A DNA stretch of 64,000 nt, from assembly GCF_000971215.1 (NCBI RefSeq), contig NZ_BBMA01000002.1:479111-543110 (forward strand), written 5' to 3'. The notes beneath the pieces were generated by a model. It worked only from the letters and a program-made list of their open reading frames with translations, was not told where the DNA came from and ran no database searches. A program made the position numbers and the translations under genes. Of the stretch, positions 1 through 7,927 are shown one piece after another (position 1 is the first letter of the stretch; each line of letters starts with the position of its first letter). This stretch comes from Demequina silvatica. Lineage in GTDB: Bacteria > Actinomycetota > Actinomycetes > Actinomycetales > Demequinaceae.

Positions 1-341
1 CCCCCACCCCCAGCCCCTCCGCCACCGAGACCGTGGACGTCTCGACCGGCGACGTCGCCGTGGTGATCTCGCGCGCGGCCGTCAGGAAGGGCACGTTCGA
101 GGTGGGCGGCTACGTCGACGGCGTCACCGAGGACGGCGGCACCTGCACCGTCACCATGGCCACCGACGGCCGCGAGGTGGTCCTCGAGGGGCCCGGTCTC
201 ATGAACGCGACCACCACCAGCTGCGGCGCCGAGCTCTCCATCCCGGCGTCCAAGGTGGCCGGCACGTGGAGCGTGACGCTCACGTACCGCTCCGCCGCGC
301 ACGAGGGCACGTCCGCCCCGACGAAGGTGACGATCCCATGA
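1..341 (+). CDS. C-terminal end of a secreted or surface protein (partial)
   Basis: The frame is open from the left edge (first full codon at position 3) and ends at the TGA at 339-341. It begins with a Pro/Ser/Thr-rich stretch that looks like an extracellular linker, followed by about 100 residues with the alternating beta-strand pattern of an Ig-like or adhesin domain and two cysteines that could pair. The start lies outside the window, so the protein's main function cannot be read. Its stop overlaps the next start as ATGA, so it is probably translationally coupled to the LGFP-repeat protein and works with it at the cell surface. No family is recognised with confidence. Confidence 0.6.
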   Translation, partial: PTPSPSATETVDVSTGDVAVVISRAAVRKGTFEVGGYVDGVTEDGGTCTVTMATDGREVVLEGPGLMNATTTSCGAELSIPASKVAGTWSVTLTYRSAAHEGTSAPTKVTIP

Positions 342-3076
342 CGGCGATGCCCCGCACCCTGCGCCGCGCGCTCCTGCTCGCCGCCGCGACCCTCGCCGGC
401 GCGGTCGCGTTCACCCTGGGCTCCACCGGCGACGCGAAGGCCGCCGACGGCAGCGACTTCGACCCCGGCATGATCATCGCCGACTCGCTGTTCTTCGACG
501 GCGACGCGATGACCATCAGCGAGATCCAGGGCTTCCTCAACGGCAAGGTCGCCACCTGCCAGTCGGGGTACACCTGCCTGAAGAACTACAAGCAGACCAC
601 CACCGACATCCCCGCGGACGCGTTCTGCAAGGGCTACACGGGCGCCAAGAACCAGTCCGCGGCCACCATGATCCGCAAGGTCGGCAAGTCCTGCGGCGTC
701 TCCCAGAAGGTGCTGCTGGTGCTGATCCAGAAGGAGCAGGGCCTGGTGACCCACACCTGGCCGTCGCAGTACCGCTACGACAAGCTCACGGGCTACGCGT
801 GCCCCGACACGGACTCCTGCAACCCGGCCTACGCGGGCTTCATGAAGCAGCTCTACTACGGCGCGCGCCAGTACAAGGTCTACGCGGCGTACCCGGGCTC
901 CTACAACTACCGCTTCGGCGAGACCAACCGCATCTACTACGCGCCGCCCGTCAAGGAGAACGGCAGCTGGGTCTACAAGTGCGGCTCGGTCAGCGTGTAC
1001 ATCGAGAACCAGGCCACCGCCGGCCTGTACAACTACACGCCCTACGTGCCCAACAGGGCGGCGCTGGACAACCTGTACGGCACCGGCGACTCGTGCTCGG
1101 CATACGGCAATCGCAACTTCTGGCGCCTCTACACCGACTGGTTCGGCTCCACCAAGATCGACCCCAAGGTCGCGATCGCCAAGGAGCGCAAGGCGCAGGG
1201 CGGCGCGGACGGCTGGCTGGGCGCCGCGGTGGGCCCCGTGCGCTACGTCGCCGCGACCGGCGCGTACTACCGCGAGTTCGAGGGCAGCGTCATCGCCTGG
1301 ACGCCCGAGCACGGCGCGCAGACCGTGGGCAAGCTGTTCATCGACAAGTTCCGCAAGCTCGGCGGCGTCGGCACGGTGGGCCTGCCCACCGACGGCGTGG
1401 TGCGGCTGAGCGCCAACGGCGGCGGCCGGTACCAGGAGTTCACCGCCGGCACCCTGCTGCGCACCCTCAAGGGCACGCACGAGGTCGACGGCGGGATGCT
1501 CTCCTACTACTGGGGGCTGGGCGGCCCCAAGTCGGACCTGGGCTGGCCCACCGGCGCCAAGACCAAGCACGACGGCCCGTACTGGACCCAGGAGTTCACG
1601 GGCGGCCGCGTCTACTCGAACATCGCGACGCTCGCGTACGTGGGCGAAGAGTTCCTCGACGAGTACGTCGCCTCCGGCGAGCTCGACGGCACGCTCGGCT
1701 GGCCCACCTCGGACGTGGTCAAGGTCTCCGCCAACGGCGGCGGAAGCTACCAGACGTGGGCGAGCGCGACCCTGTACGCCTCGCAGGCCGGCGCCTTCAA
1801 GGTGTCGAGCGGCATGCTCACCTACTACACCGGCCTGGGCGGACCCACCTCCGACCTCGGCTGGCCCACGGACGTCAAGCGCAACCCGGAGTCCGGCCTG
1901 TTCCTCCAGGACTTCACCGGCGGCCGCGTCTACTCCGACGCCTCCACGCTGCGGTACATCGGCGACGAGTTCCTCGACCTCTACCTCGACGGCGGCGGCC
2001 TGGGCGGCCCGCTCGGCTGGCCGACCACCGACGTGGTCAAGGTCGCCGCCAACGGCGGCGGCACCCGGCAGGAGTTCGGCGGCACCGTCATGTACGCCTC
2101 CCCCGCGGGCGCGTACGCGCTGACGGACGATGCGCTGGCCGGGTACCTCGCCGAGGGCGGGCCGGGCGGGGCGCTGGGATGGCCGGCGGGCGAGGCGGAG
2201 ACCCTCACCGTGGGCGGCGGCGGCACGGTGCTGCCGTTCACCAAGGGCTCGATCTACGAACGCGCCGCAGGCACGTTCGTGGTGCGCGGCGCCATGCACG
2301 GCTTCTACGTCACGCTGGGCGGCCCCGCCTCGGCGCTTGGGTGGCCCACGTCGGACAAGCAGTTCCACTCCGGCCCGTACTGGACGCAGGACTTCGTGGG
2401 CGGCGTGCTGTACTCCGACCTCACCCACCTGGGCTACGTGCCCGCCTCGACGCTCGACGCGTACGAGGCCGCGGGCGGGCCGTCGGGCCTGCTCGGCTGG
2501 CCCACCGGCAAGCCCACCAGCTACACGGCGGGCGGCGGCGGCATCTCGGTGCCGTTCTCCGGCGGCGTGCTCTACCAGTCCTCCCACGGCACGCAGCCGG
2601 TGCGCGGAGCGATGCTCACCGAGTACGTGTCGATGGGCGGCCCCGCGTCGACGCTCGGCTGGCCCACCGGGGACAAGGTCAAGCATGCCGGCCCGTACTG
2701 GACGCAGGACTTCACGGGCGGCCGCCTGTACTCGGACTCGAGCCACCTCGGCTACGTCGCGGCCGCGCTGCTCGACACCTACGAGCGATACGGCGAGGTG
2801 GGCGGCAAGCTCGGCTGGCCCACCGGCGACGTGAAGAAGCGCAAGTTCGGCACGCAGCAGTCGTTCCAGAAGGGCGACCTGTTCGTGTCCTCCGCCGGCG
2901 GCTTCGCGGTGGACGGGCGCATGCGCAACTACTACGCGAGCATCGGCGGGCCCGCGTCGAAGCTAGGGTGGCCGGCGGGCGAGAAGGTGTGGAAGCCGGG
3001 CCCGGTGTGGACGCAGAGGTTCACCGGCGGCGTCATGCGGTCCAACGGCTCGAAGGTCACGCACACGCTCAGGTGA
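338..3076 (+). CDS. Secreted LGFP-repeat cell-wall protein
   Basis: A 912-residue exported protein. Residues 1 to about 34 form a signal peptide with twin arginines, an Ala/Leu-rich core and an AKA cleavage site. Next comes a domain of about 260 residues with several cysteines, of a type common in secreted actinobacterial proteins and possibly hydrolase-like (it has a KEQG segment). From about residue 280 to the end there are about eleven LGFP-type repeats of some 55 residues, each marked by an L-G-W-P-T/A motif (e.g. LGWPTGD). LGFP repeats are found on actinobacterial wall proteins and are thought to anchor or bind the envelope. The start overlaps the upstream stop by ATGA. The gene is convergent with the glycan locus, with a hairpin terminator between them. 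Confidence 0.85.
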   Translation: MTAMPRTLRRALLLAAATLAGAVAFTLGSTGDAKAADGSDFDPGMIIADSLFFDGDAMTISEIQGFLNGKVATCQSGYTCLKNYKQTTTDIPADAFCKGYTGAKNQSAATMIRKVGKSCGVSQKVLLVLIQKEQGLVTHTWPSQYRYDKLTGYACPDTDSCNPAYAGFMKQLYYGARQYKVYAAYPGSYNYRFGETNRIYYAPPVKENGSWVYKCGSVSVYIENQATAGLYNYTPYVPNRAALDNLYGTGDSCSAYGNRNFWRLYTDWFGSTKIDPKVAIAKERKAQGGADGWLGAAVGPVRYVAATGAYYREFEGSVIAWTPEHGAQTVGKLFIDKFRKLGGVGTVGLPTDGVVRLSANGGGRYQEFTAGTLLRTLKGTHEVDGGMLSYYWGLGGPKSDLGWPTGAKTKHDGPYWTQEFTGGRVYSNIATLAYVGEEFLDEYVASGELDGTLGWPTSDVVKVSANGGGSYQTWASATLYASQAGAFKVSSGMLTYYTGLGGPTSDLGWPTDVKRNPESGLFLQDFTGGRVYSDASTLRYIGDEFLDLYLDGGGLGGPLGWPTTDVVKVAANGGGTRQEFGGTVMYASPAGAYALTDDALAGYLAEGGPGGALGWPAGEAETLTVGGGGTVLPFTKGSIYERAAGTFVVRGAMHGFYVTLGGPASALGWPTSDKQFHSGPYWTQDFVGGVLYSDLTHLGYVPASTLDAYEAAGGPSGLLGWPTGKPTSYTAGGGGISVPFSGGVLYQSSHGTQPVRGAMLTEYVSMGGPASTLGWPTGDKVKHAGPYWTQDFTGGRLYSDSSHLGYVAAALLDTYERYGEVGGKLGWPTGDVKKRKFGTQQSFQKGDLFVSSAGGFAVDGRMRNYYASIGGPASKLGWPAGEKVWKPGPVWTQRFTGGVMRSNGSKVTHTLR

Positions 3077-3080
3077 CGCG

Positions 3081-3117
3081 TCCCGCGTGGCGCGCCCTGC
3101 TCGGGCGCGCCGCGCGG
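3081..3117. terminator. Bidirectional hairpin terminator between convergent genes
   Basis: Arms of 16 nt at 3081-3096 and 3102-3117 pair with a single G-T mismatch around a 5-nt loop. The hairpin begins 4 nt after the stop of the LGFP-repeat gene and ends 1 nt before the stop of the convergent sulfotransferase gene. It could serve both transcripts. There is no U-tract, as is usual in GC-rich actinobacteria. Confidence 0.7.
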
Positions 3118-3118
3118 G

Positions 3119-4417
3119 TCAGCGGTACTCGTCGCGCAGCTTCTCGGCGGTGTCGGTGAACCGCTCGCCCGGGTGCGCCTCGATCCACTGCTCGAGCAGC
3201 CGCACGGCGGCGGGCTTGGCCTTGAGGCGTGCCAGCTGCCGGGCGATCGCGATGGTCGCGCCGCCGTCCCGCGGGGTGACCCGTGCGGCCTGCAGCGCGA
3301 GGTCGCGCGCCTCGTCGAAGCGGAAGCGCCGGCGTGCGAGCCGAGACTCGGCGAGCAGGCGGCGGGCCCGCTCGACCAGCATGACGTCGCGGATGCGGAA
3401 GTAGGCGTCGCCGCCCAGCTCGACCATGTCCTGCCGGGTCACCTTGGTGGGGCGCTCGGCCTCGTCGGGCGCACGGAACAGCGTCTCCGTGTCGGGGAGG
3501 TACGCGCGGCGCAGCTCCTCGTTGTCGGCGTCGAACTGCCGCTGGAAGGCGACCGCCTTGCGGCCGTCGACGCGGAACTTGTCCCCCTGATCGCGGCGCA
3601 GGCCGTCCATGAGCCACGGCTTGCGCGAGGCCTCGCGGGGCTCGCCGACCGAGGGCGCCTGGACGTTGTTGAGCAGCCGCGTGAACTCGAGCGAGCGGGC
3701 GCTGCGCATCGACGCGTTGAGCGTCTTGATGAACGCGAAGCCCTCCTCGGGAAGGCCGGCGCGCGCGTGGAAGTCGCGCACCACGTCGCCCTCGGGGAAC
3801 GCTCGCGGGTCGAACACCACGGGCTCGACGGTGCCCGGCCCGAACGCCTGCTCGTAGCCGCGGATCAGCTCGAGGTAGTCGTAGTAGTGGCGGTTCCTGT
3901 CCGTGAGCTTCGGGAACACGCGGCTCGGGATCGCGTTGCCGCGCCCGATCCGGTAGTTGTAGATGCTCTTCGCGAGGTCGTGCTGGGGGCGCAGGTAGCC
4001 GATCACGTGGACCTCGTCCGCGTAGCGGTGCACGAAGTCGGCGAGCGCCTGCTTGGACTCCTGCGTGGCGAAGCGCGAGTGGAACTGCTCCGCCGTCAGC
4101 ACCAGCGTGTGCGTGTCGGGGTACTGCGCGATCTCCTGCTCGAAGAGCTCCGGCACCTTGGTGCGGGCCTCCTCGAGCGTGCAGCCGAGGCTGCGGAGCG
4201 CGCCCTGCGCGAACGGGTCGGTCTCGGGGTCCACCGACTGCAGGATCGCGGACAGCCGGGCGTGGATCTCCCTGCCCAGGCTGCGCGGCACCAGGACGCC
4301 CTGAGCGCGCAGCGCGCGCCGGTTGTGCGCCAGCGCGCCCTGGATGGTGGTGGAGCCGGTGCGCTCGGTGCCGATGTGCACGATCGCGCGCCGGAAGCGT
4401 CGCTGCTCGCCGGTCAT
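3119..4417 (-). CDS. Sulfotransferase family protein (glycan locus, copy 1)
   Basis: A 432-residue cytoplasmic protein. Residues 14-26 carry HIGTERTGSTTIQ, the 5'-phosphosulfate-binding loop of PAPS-dependent sulfotransferases (the K of the usual PKTGT form is R). Further on there are the expected helical and strand segments and a SRxxxF-like region. The last 100 residues are Arg/Ala-rich and helical, resembling a TPR tail. It is the last gene of the minus-strand glycan operon, 15 nt after the POLYSIA-like gene. The likely role, inferred from family and context, is sulfation of the exported polymer or its precursor. The acceptor cannot be deduced. The start is the only ATG giving the complete loop. 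Confidence 0.75.
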   Translation of the reverse strand: MTGEQRRFRRAIVHIGTERTGSTTIQGALAHNRRALRAQGVLVPRSLGREIHARLSAILQSVDPETDPFAQGALRSLGCTLEEARTKVPELFEQEIAQYPDTHTLVLTAEQFHSRFATQESKQALADFVHRYADEVHVIGYLRPQHDLAKSIYNYRIGRGNAIPSRVFPKLTDRNRHYYDYLELIRGYEQAFGPGTVEPVVFDPRAFPEGDVVRDFHARAGLPEEGFAFIKTLNASMRSARSLEFTRLLNNVQAPSVGEPREASRKPWLMDGLRRDQGDKFRVDGRKAVAFQRQFDADNEELRRAYLPDTETLFRAPDEAERPTKVTRQDMVELGGDAYFRIRDVMLVERARRLLAESRLARRRFRFDEARDLALQAARVTPRDGGATIAIARQLARLKAKPAAVRLLEQWIEAHPGERFTDTAEKLRDEYR

Positions 4418-4432
4418 GACGTCATACCCCGC

Positions 4433-5800
4433 TCACTTGCCGCCCGCGGCGCGGGCGACCTTCCTGGCCCGCGCCTTCGCGACCGACGCGCTCTTACGCA
4501 GGTCGCCCGCCGCATCGTGCCAGCCCACCTTGCGCGCGGCCCGCGACAGCTGCGTCGGCAGGCCGGTGCCGCCGGGCAGGTCGAGGGCGCCCAGGCGCCC
4601 GCCCGCGAAGTAGCGCTCGCGCTCCTCCTCGTCGAGCCCGCCGATGAAGTCGACGGCGTCCTCGCGCAGGTGCCCGGCGATGATGGGCTGCATGCAGTAG
4701 CCCACCGCGTTGATGAGGCGCTGCAGGTCCTCGACGGCAGCGTACGGGCTGTCGGGGCGCGTCATGGCGTCGACCACGGTGACGGGCACGCGGTTGCTGT
4801 TCTCGTACGGGTCGAGGCGCTTCGCGAGGCGCTTGTTGCCGATCGAGTCGACGGGGATGCCGAACAGCGCGGCCGCGGACGGGATGGCGGTGGAGAAGCC
4901 GGCGACCACCGCGACGCAGTTCGCGCGGGCCATGAACGCCTCGGCGGGGGTCGCGGACTCGTAGACCACGAAGTCCACGCCCTTCTTGGCCGCGGCCTCC
5001 GCGAGCTGCGCGGTGAGCATGGGCGGCGCGGACGGGTGCGGCTTGAAGACGATGCGCTCGCCGCCCATCGCGACGGCACGGTTGACCATCCGGATGAGCG
5101 TGTCCCGCTCCTCCTTGCGCGACATGAGGCCCAGCTCCGAGAGGTACTGGCCGAGCACCAGGCCGGTGGGGCGGGTGTCCGCGAGCAGCTCGGCGAGCTG
5201 CGGGTCGTCGCACGCGTCGGCGACCTCCTCGAACAGCCGGCGCACGTGGTCGGTGGTGACGGGCGCGAGCCCGATGCCCTGCTCCGAGAACAGCACCGGC
5301 TGCACGCCCGGCAGCACGTCCTGGTAGATCAGGGTGGTGAGGCGGCTGGTGATGCTGAACGGGATCTTCATGCGGATCGGGCTGAAGCTCATGAGGCCGT
5401 CGCCGATCACGGTGATGGGACCGCCGTCGAAGATCATCGCGAGGGAGGTCGACGGCGGCACCTGCAGGTTCTGCAGGTACAGCTCGACCTCGCCGTCGCC
5501 GAGCTCCCAGTAGGAGCGCAGCAGGCGCCGCCACATGGGCATCTCGATCCAGCGCGGGCTCCACGCCTGCGGGAGGTAGGGCGAGGTGAGCGGGTTGAGC
5601 TCGATCACGCGGTCGAAGCGCGAGATGACGGGCTTCATCTCCTCGAGCTCGTAGAACGGGGTGACGATCTCGGGGACGGGGGCGCCCACGTGGACCACCA
5701 GGATGCGCTCGCCGCGTCCCTCGGGGACCAGGCCCGCGTCGATCGCGGCGGCGGCGGTGACCGCGCCGTACGCGGTCGCGATGGAGAACAGCTGGGGCAT
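4433..5800 (-). CDS. Polysialyltransferase-like (POLYSIA family) glycosyltransferase
   Basis: A 455-residue protein starting MPQLFSIATAYG. It resembles the alpha-2,8-polysialyltransferase (POLYSIA) family of GT-B enzymes: a short N-terminal strand for nucleotide-sugar binding, a central VFKPHPSAPP segment (the HP motif of sialyl- and CDP-glycerol-type transferases at about residue 270) and a later AGFSTAIPSAAALFG segment, matching the conserved S/T-S-rich motif before the last Rossmann helix. The C-terminus is Lys/Arg-rich, compatible with membrane association. The start codon shares one nucleotide with the upstream stop (TGATG). With NeuA and NeuB homologues in the same operon, the inferred job is polymerising or adding nonulosonic acid residues. 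Confidence 0.7.
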   Translation of the reverse strand: MPQLFSIATAYGAVTAAAAIDAGLVPEGRGERILVVHVGAPVPEIVTPFYELEEMKPVISRFDRVIELNPLTSPYLPQAWSPRWIEMPMWRRLLRSYWELGDGEVELYLQNLQVPPSTSLAMIFDGGPITVIGDGLMSFSPIRMKIPFSITSRLTTLIYQDVLPGVQPVLFSEQGIGLAPVTTDHVRRLFEEVADACDDPQLAELLADTRPTGLVLGQYLSELGLMSRKEERDTLIRMVNRAVAMGGERIVFKPHPSAPPMLTAQLAEAAAKKGVDFVVYESATPAEAFMARANCVAVVAGFSTAIPSAAALFGIPVDSIGNKRLAKRLDPYENSNRVPVTVVDAMTRPDSPYAAVEDLQRLINAVGYCMQPIIAGHLREDAVDFIGGLDEEERERYFAGGRLGALDLPGGTGLPTQLSRAARKVGWHDAAGDLRKSASVAKARARKVARAAGGK

Positions 5801-6786
5801 CAGGAGGCGCTCCTCGTGCGAGCGGTGCGCGTGTAGCGCGCGAGCGTGAGGCGCCGGCGGCCCGGGCCGCGGTGCAGGGCGTCCCGCACCACGTCCTGCG
5901 GCAGCGCGGCGATGAGGTCCGCGACGCCGGCCTTGAGCCGCTCGCGGTCCTCCGTCGACATGCGGCGGCGGCGGCGCAGGTGGTGCGCCGAGACGGCGAG
6001 CGTGGTGGCGGTGAGCTTCGCCATGAAGCGGTCCGCCTCCGGGTCCGCCTCGACCACCTGGCGCGTCATGTCGAACGAGCGGATGAAGTCGAGCTGGCGC
6101 GAGTCGAAGATCTGCGTCAGCGAGGTGCTGACCTCGCGGCGGTACAGCAGCGAGGGGGCGTCCACCACCGCGAAGGACTCCGCGTTGAGGTGGAGGTTCC
6201 AGATCCACGGGCGGTCCTCCGCCGTGAACAGGCCCTCGGGGAAGGCCAGCATGCCGCGGTCGTGCAGGCGGCGGTGGAACAGGCCGGCCCACGCGTACGG
6301 GTAGTCGACCATGGTGGTCTCCCGCGCCGGCAGGATCGCCTCACGCGGGCTGACGGCACGACCGCGCCACGGGAAGGGCGCCCGCACATGCGAGCGCGCT
6401 CCCGCGGCGACGGTCGTGTGATCCGTCCGGATGAAGTCGACGTCGAGACGGTCGGCGGCGTCGATGAGCGTCTGGAGGCGCCACGGCTCCATCCAGTCGT
6501 CACCGTCGATGAAGGCGACGTAGTCGCCCTCGGCATGCTCGAGGCCCATGTTGCGGGCGCTCGCGAGGCCCACCGCCGTCGGGTTCTCGATCACCTCGAG
6601 GTGCGAGAACGCCCCGTCGAAGTGACGGATGACCTCGGCGGTGCCGTCCGTCGAGCCGTCGCTGATCGCCACGACCTTGAGGTCTCCCGGCTCGCGCACC
6701 TGCCGCAGCAGGCTCTTGAGCGTCGTGCCGACGTACCCTTCGCCATCCTTGACCGGCAGGATGACGGTGATGCGCGGTTGTGCCAC
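5800..6786 (-). CDS. Family 2 glycosyltransferase
   Basis: A 328-residue GT-A fold enzyme. The N-terminus has the ITVILPVKDGEGYV strand-loop that opens GT2 domains, DGSTDGT at residues 43-49 for the nucleotide, and FIDGDDW with the metal-binding Asp motif at about 93-98. The second half is helical and Arg-rich and probably sets the acceptor. No membrane segments are seen, so it acts in the cytoplasm on lipid-linked or soluble intermediates of the glycan. It lies 63 nt after neuB and is coupled by TGATG to the POLYSIA-like gene. The sugar donor cannot be inferred. Confidence 0.85.
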   Translation of the reverse strand: MAQPRITVILPVKDGEGYVGTTLKSLLRQVREPGDLKVVAISDGSTDGTAEVIRHFDGAFSHLEVIENPTAVGLASARNMGLEHAEGDYVAFIDGDDWMEPWRLQTLIDAADRLDVDFIRTDHTTVAAGARSHVRAPFPWRGRAVSPREAILPARETTMVDYPYAWAGLFHRRLHDRGMLAFPEGLFTAEDRPWIWNLHLNAESFAVVDAPSLLYRREVSTSLTQIFDSRQLDFIRSFDMTRQVVEADPEADRFMAKLTATTLAVSAHHLRRRRRMSTEDRERLKAGVADLIAALPQDVVRDALHRGPGRRRLTLARYTRTARTRSAS

Positions 6787-6849
6787 GTGTGACTTAGCCC
6801 TCTCAGGTGTGACGCGCGACGGCGTCGTGCTCGAACGTGCCGACCGGTC

Positions 6850-7725
6850 CTAGCCGTCGACGCGACGGAGCTTGGACAGCGGGGCGAGCTCGCCGGGGAA
6901 GACCTTCTTGACGCCGTCGCCCAGGGCCTCCTCGATGATGCGGATGTCGCGGCACAGCGAGATGAAGCCCTTGGGCTCCAGCGACGCGGCGTGGTCCGAA
7001 CCCCACATGGTGCGGTCGAGCGTGATGTGACGCTCCACCGCGACGGCGCCGAGGGCGACCGCGGCGATCGAGATCTGCAGGCCCGGCTCGTGACCCGAGT
7101 AGCCCACCGGCACGCCGTAGCGGTCCTTGAGGGTCTGGATCATGCGGAGGTTGGCCTCCTCCGGGGGCAGCGGGTAGGTCGAGGTGGCGTGGAGGATGAT
7201 GAGCTTGTCCTTGCCCAGCGTCTCCACCGCGGTGTCGATCTGCTCGATGGTCGACATGCCGGTCGACAGGATGACGGGCTTGCCGGTCTCCTTGATCTTG
7301 CGCAGCATGCCCAGGTCCGTCACGGACGCCGAGGCGATCTTGTAGGCGACCGTGTCCATCGACTCGAGGAAGTCGACGCTCGGCTCGTCCCACGGGGAGG
7401 CGTACCAGACGACGCCCTTCTCCTTGCAGTACGCGTCGATCTCCGCGTACTCGGCCTGCTCGAACTCGACCTTGTAGCGGTACTCGAGGTACGTCATCGT
7501 GCCCCAGGGCGTCTCGCGCGGGGTCGACTTCATGTGCTCCGGCGTCGCGATGTCCGGCGTGCGCTTCTGGAACTTGACCGCCTGCGCGCCCGCCTCGACA
7601 GCGACGTCGATGAGCTTCTTCGCGTTCTCGACCGAACCGTTGTGGTTCAGGCCGATCTCGGCGATCACATAGGTCGGGTGACCGTCACCGACGAGAATGT
7701 CGCCGATCCGCACCGCATCCGTCAT
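6850..7725 (-). CDS. neuB: NeuB-type nonulosonic acid synthase lacking a SAF domain
   Basis: A 291-residue TIM-barrel synthase. Enzymes of this family condense phosphoenolpyruvate with a six-carbon sugar (ManNAc, mannose or a 6-phosphate) to make a nonulosonic acid. Visible landmarks are IAEIGLNHNGS (21-31), KFQKR (51-55), YASPWDEPSVDFLE, ILSTGMST, a GYSGHEPG segment and the terminal ERHITLDRTMWGSDHAASLEP motif, so the catalytic barrel is complete. Classical NeuB proteins carry about 60 more residues, the SAF antifreeze-like domain; here the protein ends right after the barrel. The GAGGAAC ribosome site 5-6 nt before the ATG supports the start. It is the key evidence that the locus makes a sialic-acid-like sugar. 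Confidence 0.88.
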   Translation of the reverse strand: MTDAVRIGDILVGDGHPTYVIAEIGLNHNGSVENAKKLIDVAVEAGAQAVKFQKRTPDIATPEHMKSTPRETPWGTMTYLEYRYKVEFEQAEYAEIDAYCKEKGVVWYASPWDEPSVDFLESMDTVAYKIASASVTDLGMLRKIKETGKPVILSTGMSTIEQIDTAVETLGKDKLIILHATSTYPLPPEEANLRMIQTLKDRYGVPVGYSGHEPGLQISIAAVALGAVAVERHITLDRTMWGSDHAASLEPKGFISLCRDIRIIEEALGDGVKKVFPGELAPLSKLRRVDG

Positions 7726-7927
7726 GACTGTTCCTCATTCCTGCGTCCGTCATGTCCGGACGCCATAGCTTGGGCGCGTCAAATGCCGTCGCCAGCATCT
7801 CACATTCGCGGGCGCGTAACCGCCTCGCGGGCCTCCGCGACGCCGTCCCGCCTGGTGCGGCCGAGTCGCGTGGTTCGTGCCAATTCAACCATTCTTCCCT
7901 GAGAGCGGCGCCACCGCGGCAGGAGCG

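Noticed and set aside
110-2746. Long antisense open frames opposite the LGFP-repeat gene and many others
   Set aside because: Composition is Arg/Ala/Gly/Pro-biased without family features; they are GC-driven shadows.
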